A stretch of 64,000 nt of DNA from Tritrichomonas musculus. Taxonomy: Eukaryota; Parabasalia; Tritrichomonadida; Tritrichomonadidae. The notes under the pieces are model-generated. The model saw only the letters and a program-made list of their open reading frames with translations. It did no database searches and was not told the origin of the DNA. A program made the position numbers and the translations under genes. This document shows positions 38,678 to 49,485 of the stretch, one piece after another. Numbering within the stretch: position 1 is the stretch's first letter; every line of letters starts with the position of its first letter. The stretch covers positions 3,286,001 to 3,350,000 of the forward strand of contig JAPFFF010000010.1 of NCBI GenBank assembly GCA_039105265.1, written 5' to 3'.

Positions 38678-40065
38678 GGTACAAATGTAATACGTTACGC
38701 AACCGCTATTTTTTTTGACACCAACTTTTTGAATAAAAATTTTTGTTTTTAATTCTCAAGCTATTTATCGCTATATTACTTCTTTTAAAATATATAACCA
38801 TACTATTTATTAATTATAGATCATAATTGATTTAATTGTTGATGATTAATTGATTTATTTTCAGTCTCCACCACTGAATTTACAGATTCATTTCAAAGTA
38901 ATTACTAGAATTGTATATAATAACTTCCAATGTTTTATTGTTTGACTACTGATGTTTTAGCAACAAATTACTTGTATTTTATTGATTAATTACCGTTCTT
39001 ATAATAATTCTTTATAAATCTTTTTATAATTATTTATCAATCACCTGCTATTAAATAAATAAAGTTCTGCAAGGTATTTACCAGCTTTTTTTTCTTTTAT
39101 TTAAGCTATTTTATTTATATAACTATAATAATTCATTAGTTACCAGATTTTTAACCAATTTTTTGATAAATACATATTAATATTATATCTACTACCTACC
39201 TACATTCATTCAAAGCTTCCGTATCATTTGTATTTTGGCGATATGAATAAATAACATACCTTTTACTATTCAACAGAATCAATTCTATTGAATTCAATAA
39301 CGCATTCAATATTTAAATTTTATATATTTTAAGATTTTATGAAATATTTCATATATTTTTTATAGTAAAGTATAAAAATCAAAATTTATGTTTTTGAATA
39401 AACTCAAAAATAAAAAGATATTTATCAAAAGTAAAAATTTGGTTTTCAAAAATAAAGAATAATAAAACATAAATATATCATAAAATAAATATTTAAAAAT
39501 TTATTAACAATGTATATAGATTATATTATTATCTTAAATTATTGACAATATTAATAAATACCAATATTTTAATTATTAAATAATATATACATATATTTAG
39601 TTTTTCTAGAAATTGTGAAAAAAAGATTTGAATAATTATTTTTATAATTTGTATATACATATATATTGATAAAATAACTTTAATTTCAAAAGATATTGTT
39701 GTAATTAAGTTATAGAATTTTTAAATATGCTATATAATTATGCTTTTTTGTATTAATAGAAAAAATATTAATAAAATTTCAGATTTGAAATTTTATACTA
39801 TCTTCATATAAAGAATTCATATCATAATGACAAAATAGTTGATAATATCTTGAGATTGGCAATTCGAACACCTTTAATGGCTAGAATTGATTTAAAAAAA
39901 TGTAAATTTTATTTACTCATTTCATATAACATATCACAAAATTGAATAAAATTGTAAAATAAGTGTCAGAAACAGACCCCTCAAATATTAACTTTTTCTG
40001 TGAGGGCGATCTTCTCAAATAATAAACGTTCACAGGTCAAATTAATAACGTATTACATTTGTACC
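38678..40065. mobile_element. Non-coding TTAA-flanked element, 1388 bp (piggyBac-like MITE?)
   Basis: The two ends are perfect inverted copies of GGTACAAATGTAATACGTTA (20 bp). Each is flanked directly by TTAA (38674-38677 and 40066-40069), the target duplication used by piggyBac transposons. No ORF of note lies inside, so it would be non-autonomous. Because TTAA is palindromic, it could also be the outer part of the inverted repeat, so the family call is an inference. Confidence 0.65.
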
Positions 40066-40442
40066 TTAATATATCGAGCATAATATAAGATTTCTATTTA
40101 TAATATCGTATATTATATTTTTTTGTTTTTATATCCTTTGACATTTTGATATCTAAAATTGTAGAATTTGAGAGAATTTCGAAAATAGAGTTTTTACTTA
40201 AATAACTTGATTTAGAGATCTTGATATAACAACTAAAAGTTAGTAGATTTAATGATTTCACAATATATCATACATAATTGCAAACTTTTAGATAGATTTT
40301 TAACATAATCAAATATTTAACAATTTACCAATAATTGTTTAAAATAATTTGCTGGATGTGAATATATAATTGGAAATATCAGTAAATATTATAATATTTG
40401 CTAAAATATAAATATTAGTTGAGATATTTTTCTTAAAATATC

Positions 40443-41016
40443 AAAAAATGAGAAAATTTCTGAGAATATCAAGATCTATATCAGAAAATAAATGATATAG
40501 TCGATTGCTATTTGAAAACAAGAGCAAATGAAATAAAATGAAATTTGAAAAAAATAAAAAAGTTGTTTTCAATGAGTGTTTTTTATTTATTCAGGTACTT
40601 TTTGTGTGAATATTTTGCTTTTTGTTTGATATTGGTAGTTTTTCAAAGATTTTAACGTAATTTTAAGACGTTAATTTTTATGAAAATTTGGTGTTCAAAA
40701 CGTTTAATACACAATTTTAAAGAACTTGGTGAGCTTTATGCGAGACAAACGAATACATATTACGCAATTTTGAGTAAAAAAAGAATAACGATTAGAAATA
40801 TGAAATTGGCCTACAAAAAATGGTCAAATAAAAAGATCTGACAAAATATTTTTCCTCTATTTATTTTTTAATTTTTAATATAAAGTTAAGATGTACGTAA
40901 AAAATTGTCTGACCAGTTTTTTTTATTTGTTCCAAAAAAATTTCTATACCTAATTATGATTCAAAACTCAATAACAGCAAAAGGAAAAAATAAATCCTCC
41001 GGCTAAATCTAATATT
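40443..41016. repeat. Fold-back element, left 574-bp arm
   Basis: The sequence is the reverse complement of 41243-41816 with constant offset, so no indel separates the arms. Every segment I compared was identical. It contains no convincing gene. Confidence 0.95.
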
Positions 41017-41242
41017 TTTTGATTTAATTTTCATATACCAAAAATCAAATGACAAAAATTTATATTCATGGCTAGGGAGAAAAGAACATTTTTCATTTTA
41101 TATTCTATTCAATTCTTTTCAAATTCAATAATCCAAAATATAAAATGCATTGAATTTTCATATTTTTTTAAAAAAGCTTGAAAATGAGGTGAATCTAAGC
41201 ATTTTAGAAGATTTTATGATTGATTTCAAATATATATATATA
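41017..41242. other. 226-bp spacer of the fold-back element
   Basis: AT-rich unique sequence between the two identical arms. It has no ORF and no internal repeat that I can see. Confidence 0.8.
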
Positions 41243-41816
41243 AATATTAGATTTAGCCGGAGGATTTATTTTTTCCTTTTGCTGTTATTGAGTTTTGAAT
41301 CATAATTAGGTATAGAAATTTTTTTGGAACAAATAAAAAAAACTGGTCAGACAATTTTTTACGTACATCTTAACTTTATATTAAAAATTAAAAAATAAAT
41401 AGAGGAAAAATATTTTGTCAGATCTTTTTATTTGACCATTTTTTGTAGGCCAATTTCATATTTCTAATCGTTATTCTTTTTTTACTCAAAATTGCGTAAT
41501 ATGTATTCGTTTGTCTCGCATAAAGCTCACCAAGTTCTTTAAAATTGTGTATTAAACGTTTTGAACACCAAATTTTCATAAAAATTAACGTCTTAAAATT
41601 ACGTTAAAATCTTTGAAAAACTACCAATATCAAACAAAAAGCAAAATATTCACACAAAAAGTACCTGAATAAATAAAAAACACTCATTGAAAACAACTTT
41701 TTTATTTTTTTCAAATTTCATTTTATTTCATTTGCTCTTGTTTTCAAATAGCAATCGACTATATCATTTATTTTCTGATATAGATCTTGATATTCTCAGA
41801 AATTTTCTCATTTTTT
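41243..41816. repeat. Fold-back element, right 574-bp arm
   Basis: Reverse complement of 40443-41016. No clear target duplication is visible at the outer borders. Instead, the flanks themselves remain weakly complementary for about another 50 bp. Confidence 0.95.
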
Positions 41817-42809
41817 AATTTTTAAGATAAATTTCTTGACTAATTATTTCTATTTTAGTTAGATACTAAGTAAATGTCAGCTTTATATGATTTAGAATTA
41901 AAATCCATGAAGATCTACTCTTATAATGAAAGTTTAATCTTGATTATTCATTGAATTTAAATTTATTTGGTTAGTGAATCATTAACGTAAAAAAATAGTG
42001 ACATTAGTTTGTTACATAATAATATTCTTTTTTTATTTTTACTTCCATTATATTATTTAAAATAATATACTATACTATTTTAAGATTTTAAAATTTTGAT
42101 TTATATTAATATTTATCATATCTTTGGCTATTTTAAAATTGCTAAATGTTTAAAGCAACTCATGATATTCATGTTTAGGCATATCTCATAAAAAATAGTA
42201 AATTGAGAATGAATATTTTTTTTAATTCAATATTGAATTAAATATAAAAATATAAAATCTTTTGAATTACTTCAAAAAATAATTTAAACTATACCCTTAA
42301 CATTTAATATATGAAATGACCATTATAAATTCCAAAATATAGAAATTATCCACAAAACTTTTTGTGAGCCAAGTTTCGCTCAATTTTATTGGATTTCTTT
42401 CATATTTAAACGATGGTGACTTAATTGTTATTTTTAATGAAGATTATCTCATAAGAAAACGCAATAATTTATTGCAGAAATTAGTTTCGCATCCTCGAGA
42501 TTACTCATAGCCATTCGTTTAGGATAGCAAGGGCTACATTATAACCTCATATTCCTAAAGTCATAAAAACTCATGAAAGTGGCAAAGAGTACCTTATTTG
42601 TTATATACGAACCTAATTCTGGATAAATAAGTACTTAAAAAAAGTTATATACTAGAAAATTACTTTTTTATTTTATTTTATAGTTTTTTATTCAATTTTT
42701 TTCACTTTTTGAGTTTATTTGACCAAATTTTTGGAGAAGATTTGAATCATTTTAATAATCTTATTTTTAAAATTTGAATTAAAATTTTTAAAAATTTTAA
42801 TATTTGATA
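41817..42809. other. Spacer upstream of the second kinase/Sel1 gene
   Basis: No gene is visible. At about 42682-42745, 65-130 bp before the start codon, a block resembles the inner part of the inverted repeat of the tyrosine-recombinase element at 51334-52788. A 14-bp sequence ending in TTAA at 42287-42300 is the inverse of 30742-30755. The kinase promoter should lie here; I cannot identify its initiator with confidence. Confidence 0.45.
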
Positions 42810-45800
42810 ATGTCTACAATTTTCATGCAAATCAATGAACAACTCAAAAAAGGCAGCATTAAAGTTAAAAACGCAAAAATGAATCAAATTATCAGAAGTT
42901 ATGCTTTTTTTGATATTTTAAAAGATTCAAATTTGAAAATTATTAATCAAATTTCGCAAAAGTTAAATAAATCAGAAATTATTATTATTAACCAATACAA
43001 AGAAGCTAATTGCTCCAAATTGCCATGCTATTTAATCATTAGTTTCAAAAACGCAGTGATTTTTTTGAAAAAAACTGATCTTTCATTTTTTTGTTCGCTT
43101 TTATCAGAAAAATCAGATTTAACAATATGTTTTTTATCAAATACTAAAGACATTTTTGACGAATATATCAGCATAAAATATAAAGAGATGAATTTTTCTA
43201 ATTTTAATGAAGAACTTTTCAATTTTAATAAAGAACTTTCATTCAAAAATTTAAAAAACGCAAATTTAAAACTATGGAATTGTATTAAGCAGTGCATAGC
43301 ATTGTACTTATTTGCGGAAAGTTACATTAAATCAAATAAAAATAGAATCAAAACTTTTATATCAAATCGAAAAGTTTCAAATTCTTTAAAAACGATGAAA
43401 AAAGATGATTTTATTCAATTAAAATGTGTTGGAAAAGGATCTACTTTTTTCGCCAACCTTTGCTATCACATTGACCTTGAAGAATTATTTGTAATTAAGT
43501 GTCCATTAGACAGATTTAACATAAAAAATAACGAATTAATGAATCGTGAAATCAATAACTATCAATCAATTATTAATCATCCATTTTTGCCACTTCTTGG
43601 TGGAGTCATTCAAGATTTAAATTTTCCTGTAATTGAGTTCATTAACGGCCATACACTGTATAATTTAATTAAAACACATTCAGTTGATGATAAATTAAAA
43701 ATAAATATAATTTTTCAGCTGATGATAATAATTGAGTTTCTCCATAGAAATCACTTTATTCTGCGCGATAACAAGCCAAATAACATAATGATCGATCAAA
43801 ATGGAACTGTCGTTATCATTGATTTTGATCGAATAATATTTCATGAAGGCAATATTGAAGATGAAATAAAAACACAAGATTTTTCATCTATTTATATTGC
43901 TCCTGAACTTAATTCAAGCAATTTTTCATATGAATGTGATATTTATTCTCTTGGAAAAATCATTTATTTTATAATGAATGGTGAAAATCCAAAAGCAAGA
44001 TGTTTTGAAGATCATTCGATCATTAAAAAAATATATGAAGACTGTATCAAACAGAACCCGAAAGAAAGACCATCATTAATTGATTTAATTATAGATTTTT
44101 ATGTTAATTATCATTCACAAATTGAAATTGATGATTTATGCGAAGTATATGAAAAACACTTCAACAAACTTTATGAAATAAATTTCTTTAAAATTTTGAA
44201 AGATATCGGAAATGAAAGCACAATATCTGATGCATTAAATGAACTTGGAATTCTATTTAAGGAAGGAAAATTCGTTAAGCCCGATATCAACAAAGCTATT
44301 CAATATTTTTCAATGTCAGCTGAAAGGAAGAATTCGAAATCTTTAATTAATCTTGGAAATCTTTATTATGAAGGTGAATTTGTTACACGAGATATAAACA
44401 AAGGAATTCAATATTATTCATTGGCAGCGAATCAAAATGATGCGAAAGCACAGTTAAAACTTGGAAGAATATATTCAAATGGAGAATATGTAAAAATTGA
44501 TATAAATAAAGCAATTCATTATTTAACTTTATCAGCAAAACAAAATGAGCCAAAAGCGCAAGAAAGGTTAGGAATAATTTATTATGAAGGCAAATATATT
44601 AAGCATGATATTAATAAAGCAATCCAATATTTTTTACAGGCAGCAAATCAAAATCTTCCTTATTCACTATTTGCATTAGGTGAAATATATGACAAAGCAA
44701 TTTTTGTTGAGCGAGACATTAACAAAGCCATTAATTATTATACATTGGCATCAAATCAAAATTTTTCATCTGCTCAATGCAATTTAGGTGTAATTTTTTA
44801 CCAAGGAAAATATGTTGCACTTGACATTCAGAAAGCAATTCATTATTTAACTTTGGCAGCCAATAATAACAATGTATATGCCCAAATGAATCTTGGCTGC
44901 ATATATGACGAAGGTAAATATGTTGTAAGAGACATCCCTAGAGCAATTCATTACTTTACAATGGCAGCTAATCAAAATAACTCAGAAGCTCAAGTAAATT
45001 TAGGATTTATTTATTATAATTCATCAAATGACTGCGTAGATTATAATAAAGCAATTCATTATTTTTCTCTTGCAGCCGAACAAGATAATTTTACTGCCCA
45101 ATACAATCTTGGAATCATTTACGAAGAAGGAAAGTGTGTTTTTCGTGATATTATGAAAGCAATTCATTATTATTCACTTGCTTCAAATCATTATTATGCA
45201 AATGCACAATATCGACTTGGATGCATTTATATGATAGGAAATCATGTTCCTAAAGATGTTGAAAAAGGAATTTATTATTTATCACTTGCAGCAAATCAAA
45301 ATCATCCTTATGCTCAATTTAATCTTGCTAATATTTATTCCAGAGGAGAATATGTTCAAATTAATATGAATAAAGCTTTTTATTTATTTGATCAATCAGC
45401 AAAGAAAGGAATTCATCAAGCTCATTTTGCACTTGGATTTTTATATCAACAAGGACAAGTTGTTAAGAAAGATATTTCTAAATCAATCTATCATTATAAA
45501 TATGCATCATCACTAGGGAATCTCTGTGCTAAAAATAACCTTGCAATTATTTATAAACTTGGAATTGAAGGAGAAATTGATAAGAATTTAAATTTGGCGG
45601 TTGAATATCTGGAAGAAGTCATTAAAACAAAGAATGATAATGTGGCGTTGTTTAATTTGGCTAGTATTTATATTTATGACATACCAAACGAAGAAAATAT
45701 TTTTAAATCAATAGATTTGTTGATTAGAACCGAAATGGTAAATTTTATAAATTCAAAAATACTGCTTTCTGTGTTAATGTTCAAATATTGTGGATCGTCT

Positions 45801-46109
45801 CTTGAAAATATTAAAAAAGAAATTGATAAACACAAAATAAATAACAATCCTTATTTGGCTAATGAATTATTTGATTTTGGCATTGGAATGAATTTAAATA
45901 ACGAGTCGATTCTCATGGCCACTTATTTATTTTATCAATACCAAAATATATTGTACAACCATTTAACAAAGAAAACTTTATCAGTTAAATATTTCAATAT
46001 CAAAAATTTTAAGATTGTGTTTACAGATCGAAATGAAAAAGTAAATCACTATCAATGTATTGATATTAATGATCTTTTTTATGAAGGTTTTGAACTAGAT
46101 GTCAATTAA
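42810..46109 (+). CDS. Protein kinase fused to Sel1 repeats (diverged paralogue)
   Basis: The ATG at 42810 (MSTIFMQINEQLKKG) gives 1099 residues. Layout matches the gene at 14768-20332: an N-terminal region, a short hydrophobic patch (about 157-170), a kinase domain (about 200-440) and a Sel1 solenoid (about 470-960) with a similar C-terminal tail ending in an FYEGFELD-type motif. Kinase motifs are GKGSTF, VIK with Lys230, the catalytic loop LRDNKPNN with Asp320 and Lys322, DFD at 338-340 and APE in IAPELNSS. Here the Sel1 units are diverged from one another, unlike the homogenised array of the other gene. It is probably a scaffolded Ser/Thr-type kinase (inference). It stands alone between transposon-rich flanks. 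Confidence 0.9.
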   Translation: MSTIFMQINEQLKKGSIKVKNAKMNQIIRSYAFFDILKDSNLKIINQISQKLNKSEIIIINQYKEANCSKLPCYLIISFKNAVIFLKKTDLSFFCSLLSEKSDLTICFLSNTKDIFDEYISIKYKEMNFSNFNEELFNFNKELSFKNLKNANLKLWNCIKQCIALYLFAESYIKSNKNRIKTFISNRKVSNSLKTMKKDDFIQLKCVGKGSTFFANLCYHIDLEELFVIKCPLDRFNIKNNELMNREINNYQSIINHPFLPLLGGVIQDLNFPVIEFINGHTLYNLIKTHSVDDKLKINIIFQLMIIIEFLHRNHFILRDNKPNNIMIDQNGTVVIIDFDRIIFHEGNIEDEIKTQDFSSIYIAPELNSSNFSYECDIYSLGKIIYFIMNGENPKARCFEDHSIIKKIYEDCIKQNPKERPSLIDLIIDFYVNYHSQIEIDDLCEVYEKHFNKLYEINFFKILKDIGNESTISDALNELGILFKEGKFVKPDINKAIQYFSMSAERKNSKSLINLGNLYYEGEFVTRDINKGIQYYSLAANQNDAKAQLKLGRIYSNGEYVKIDINKAIHYLTLSAKQNEPKAQERLGIIYYEGKYIKHDINKAIQYFLQAANQNLPYSLFALGEIYDKAIFVERDINKAINYYTLASNQNFSSAQCNLGVIFYQGKYVALDIQKAIHYLTLAANNNNVYAQMNLGCIYDEGKYVVRDIPRAIHYFTMAANQNNSEAQVNLGFIYYNSSNDCVDYNKAIHYFSLAAEQDNFTAQYNLGIIYEEGKCVFRDIMKAIHYYSLASNHYYANAQYRLGCIYMIGNHVPKDVEKGIYYLSLAANQNHPYAQFNLANIYSRGEYVQINMNKAFYLFDQSAKKGIHQAHFALGFLYQQGQVVKKDISKSIYHYKYASSLGNLCAKNNLAIIYKLGIEGEIDKNLNLAVEYLEEVIKTKNDNVALFNLASIYIYDIPNEENIFKSIDLLIRTEMVNFINSKILLSVLMFKYCGSSLENIKKEIDKHKINNNPYLANELFDFGIGMNLNNESILMATYLFYQYQNILYNHLTKKTLSVKYFNIKNFKIVFTDRNEKVNHYQCIDINDLFYEGFELDVN

Positions 46110-47468
46110 AACTGTGTTTTTTTAAAAAAATATTATTTGTGGTAAAAGAGTCTGCGAAATAAGGTTTCCAAAAAATTATTAGGACTACTAATTAAAAGGA
46201 AATAAATCAAATAATATTTGGTCGAAGTTTTTTTAATTATATGGTAAAAAAAATGTGAAATGTTATGATTATTATAATATTTAGAGTCCTGGTTACAAAA
46301 GCATTCAATGTTTTTGTGAAATATCAGGCTAGTTTTCCTCAAAATTCCTAAAATAAAAGGTTTTCATTTTCACCTAATAATGGTGTAATTAATTTTCTGA
46401 AGAACATTCAAAAAGTGGAAATCATTCAGAAAAAATAATCAAATAAACTATGTCCAAAAATGTTCGACTTAACGTACATAAAAACCGCATTTTCCACTGA
46501 AAATTGACTAAAAAAACGATAAAGTATCGAAAATTTCTTTTTTCTCTCAAAGTAATGTATTCAATTTTTCAGAAGTTTATTTTTATAATTATCCTTTCAG
46601 CAAACTATTTTTATACAAGGAGCCCTGGTTTTTGAAAGAAATAGCCACGCCCTTAAGAGGAATTACAACTTTCTTTGGGACATGCGCTACTCTCAAAAAA
46701 AAGAGCTTTGGAAAAAACCTTCGAATCACCATAAAGGTGCATGAGAAAAAAAAAAATGATAATTTGAATACTCTCTCAAATTAACATTATAATTATTGGA
46801 CCTAAATTAAGATATAAACAATTTTTAATTTGAGATGCTTATTTTTTAAATACACACAAATAATCGATCGTTTTTTAACTTTTTCTATCATAGTGATATT
46901 GAAATTGTGTAAATTTATACGTTATTTCATTTTTAAAACTTTTTGAATGCTTTTTTTGATATCTCATTATTTAGCCAGAAAGTTGATACTTTAAATGATT
47001 TCATTTTAAAATATATACTAATTTATATTATATATATAATTATATATATAATTATATATATAATTATATATATAATTATATATAATTATCAAAACAATTT
47101 GTAAGAAGATTTTAAAGATAATTGTAAAATAAATATAATTATTTTTAAAATTAAGATTTATCTTGATATTCAAAGATGATTTTTTTAAACATCTATTACA
47201 TAATGATGAACCAATACATTAATATAAATAATTATAATCCTATATATTAATAAAGTGATAATAATCTTAGAAATTTCAAAATAACATATTATTTTCAACT
47301 TGATTAGATTGATCTGAAACTCATAAATTCATCAAAAATACTAACGTGTATTAATATATAATAATTTTATTTTTTAAAATAAAAAGCATAACTTTTTTTC
47401 TCAAAAAATATTCACAAAAAAGAGTTTCCATACCTTTGAAAAAACCTAAAAAATTATAAAATTATTTT
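46110..47468. other. Spacer with an orphan open stretch and an AT microsatellite
   Basis: A plus-strand frame without any ATG is open for 90 codons (46512-46784). Its second half is richer in GC and protein-like (EIATPLRGITTFFGT). It could be the tail of a lost gene; I recognise no family. At about 47028-47090 a microsatellite of period 12 (ATATATATAATT) occurs. No other structure is visible. Confidence 0.35.
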
Positions 47469-48501
47469 TTACTCAACGTAGTTGCCATTTCTTTTTATGA
47501 ATTCTTCTAAACGTTCAATCCATGAGTATAAAAGTGATTGTCAAAAACCAGGTTCAAATTCGTCAAGAATTACGAGGATGTAAGATTTTAATGATTCTTC
47601 AGAAACATTTTCAACTCGGGTGAGTTTTTCTTTCATTGTTCCGAAAAGACCGAAGTCAGATGTTGCCACATCTGGTGAGTAGACTGGATGTGACTTCTTT
47701 CTGAATTCGGAATTTTCAATATAATCCTTTACTTTTTATGAACATTAGGATATACATCCATTATGATTTCTTCAAGAATATCTATGAAATATTGCCCATT
47801 GAATTTTATTTTTGATGGCAAAAAATTTTCAACGATGGGGCCTGATAAATTGAAAAAAAAAAACGTTAACATGATTTTATTTATATTGGTCTTTCTTGTT
47901 TTTTCAATAAGATCTTCTTTGGAGAGAACTCACTGTGAAGATTGGTAATACTAAAAAAGGAACCAACTTTCATCCCCAGTAATAATATTAATGAAATGAT
48001 TTCGCTTTTCATTTCGCAGGATTTCAAGCATTGATTTTGTGAATTCAGCATGATATTCTACTACGTGATTTGGCATTGGATATTCATCCTTTAAAATTTT
48101 CCGTTGTTGGTCAACAATTAGTTTCTTAACTAAATAAATTTTGTTCCTTAGTGTCTTTTCAGAAAGTCAAAATTTTTCATGAGGTATATGCTTTTGCTTT
48201 AGATAAATAATTACGAGTTCAAAAGCATTTTTGAATTGTTTACTTCTAAATTCTTTTTTACAAATATCTTAACTTTGTTATCATACTCTAGATGAGATTT
48301 TAGTGCTTTGTAAATATCTCCCCAATTAACTGTTTCGTTTGCTTTGCAGTCAGACTAAAGTTAGCCAAAAGTTTACTTTTCTTTGGCTATACTATTCTTA
48401 ATTTCATGATATATTTCATCAAAATTGAATAGTTCTGTTGGTTCTTGCAAAAAGTTGCAACTTTTGAATATCATCATCTTTAAATCTGTCGCATTGGCCA
48501 T
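47469..48501 (-). pseudogene. Mariner (Tc1/IS630) transposase remnant
   Basis: On the minus strand, pieces of a mariner transposase appear in order: a helix-turn-helix-like part (NWGDIYKALKSHLEYD), the first catalytic Asp in TGDESWFLF, a central part (SKEDLIEKTRKTNINKIML), the third catalytic motif HPVYSPDVATSDFGLF and the end WIERLEEFIKRNGNYVE. Length is close to a normal mariner protein (about 345 codons). Several in-frame stops and a few frame changes break it, so it is inactive. Terminal repeats were not identified with confidence. Mariner elements are known in Trichomonas. Confidence 0.85.
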
Positions 48502-48559
48502 TATCTTTTTTCCATATGGAACTTTCATACAATCCATTTATATATGTTTTCATCACCCC

Positions 48560-49035
48560 GGCCATAAGTGAATGATATTTTTGCGTTTTTCATATTCTAT
48601 ATTTTTATGCTCTTGATTTTGCTGATCATTATTTGTTATATCATCAAGATTTTTAATATTTGGTGATACAATAAATGCATATGTTTCTTGTAAACACATA
48701 TCATTTTTAGAATCTATATCTTCTTCATCATCACTATTTGGGATAATCGCAGGTTCTTCATCTATTGATTTATCTAATAATTCTAAATATTCTTCTCCAT
48801 CTTCCTCTTCTTCGTTGTAATAGAATTCATCATCTATACTAGCATTTTATTCATTATCCTTTATTATTTCTTCAAAAATTGAATTAACTCCAATCATTGA
48901 TTCACCTCTATTCCATAAGCACCATTCTTGTGGCAAATTAAAGAAATATTTATTAATTTTTGAAAGATCTTGTTGTGCATCTTCCAAAACATTTTTTACA
49001 GCTGACTTTTTGTGAAGAGATCTTTTTGAATACAT
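48560..49035 (-). pseudogene. Acidic protein remnant, family unknown
   Basis: From 49035 the minus strand reads a Lys-rich segment (SAVKNVLEDAQQDL), then one TAA, then a strongly acidic stretch in the same frame (NEEEEDGEEYLELLD and SDDEEDIDSKND) to about 48560. A further frame piece continues upstream to 49162. This is protein-like but broken. It may be the N-terminal part of another decayed transposase or a host gene hit by mariner insertion. I cannot assign it. Confidence 0.4.
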
Positions 49036-49228
49036 ATGATACTAGGCCACTAAAATCAAAATCATATCTTTCAATTACATTTAAAATCATATCTTTCAAT
49101 ACTAATTTTTCAAAATATTGCATTATGAATTTCACTTTTTTCACCATGTGAAAACATGTCATACAACTTGTTGCATTTCTCGTAAGAAATGATTTGTATA
49201 GTAAAAATAAATCATCAATGGATTGAGT

Positions 49229-49269
49229 AATTATTGAGATAATATGATTAAGATTAAATATCTTGAAAA
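49229..49269. repeat. 41-bp direct repeat, copy 1
   Basis: The 41 bases from AATTATTGAGATAATATGAT onward recur exactly at 53844-53884 in the same orientation. The pair brackets the P-like, tyrosine-recombinase and MITE remnants. Confidence 0.93.
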
Positions 49270-49485
49270 ATAATAATTACTCAATTAATATTAAAAATTA
49301 TAAATATTTGTTTATTTCAAAATCAAATAATATCAAATCTAGAATGCGAAAACAATATCATTCAAAATAAAAATAAAATTTTACTAATGAATAAATCTCT
49401 TATTGAGAAGAAATATAAAAAAGAAGTTCGAAAAAAAAGCTTCTTTTAGGGAAATTGAAAAAAAAAAAAAATTTACAGCTATATG

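Noticed and set aside
39841-39875. TTCGAAC box as a tRNA T-loop
   Set aside because: Neither strand gives a pairing T-stem or an acceptor/anticodon arm around it.
47028-47090. AT repeat as an origin or matrix element
   Set aside because: A simple period-12 microsatellite with no further support.
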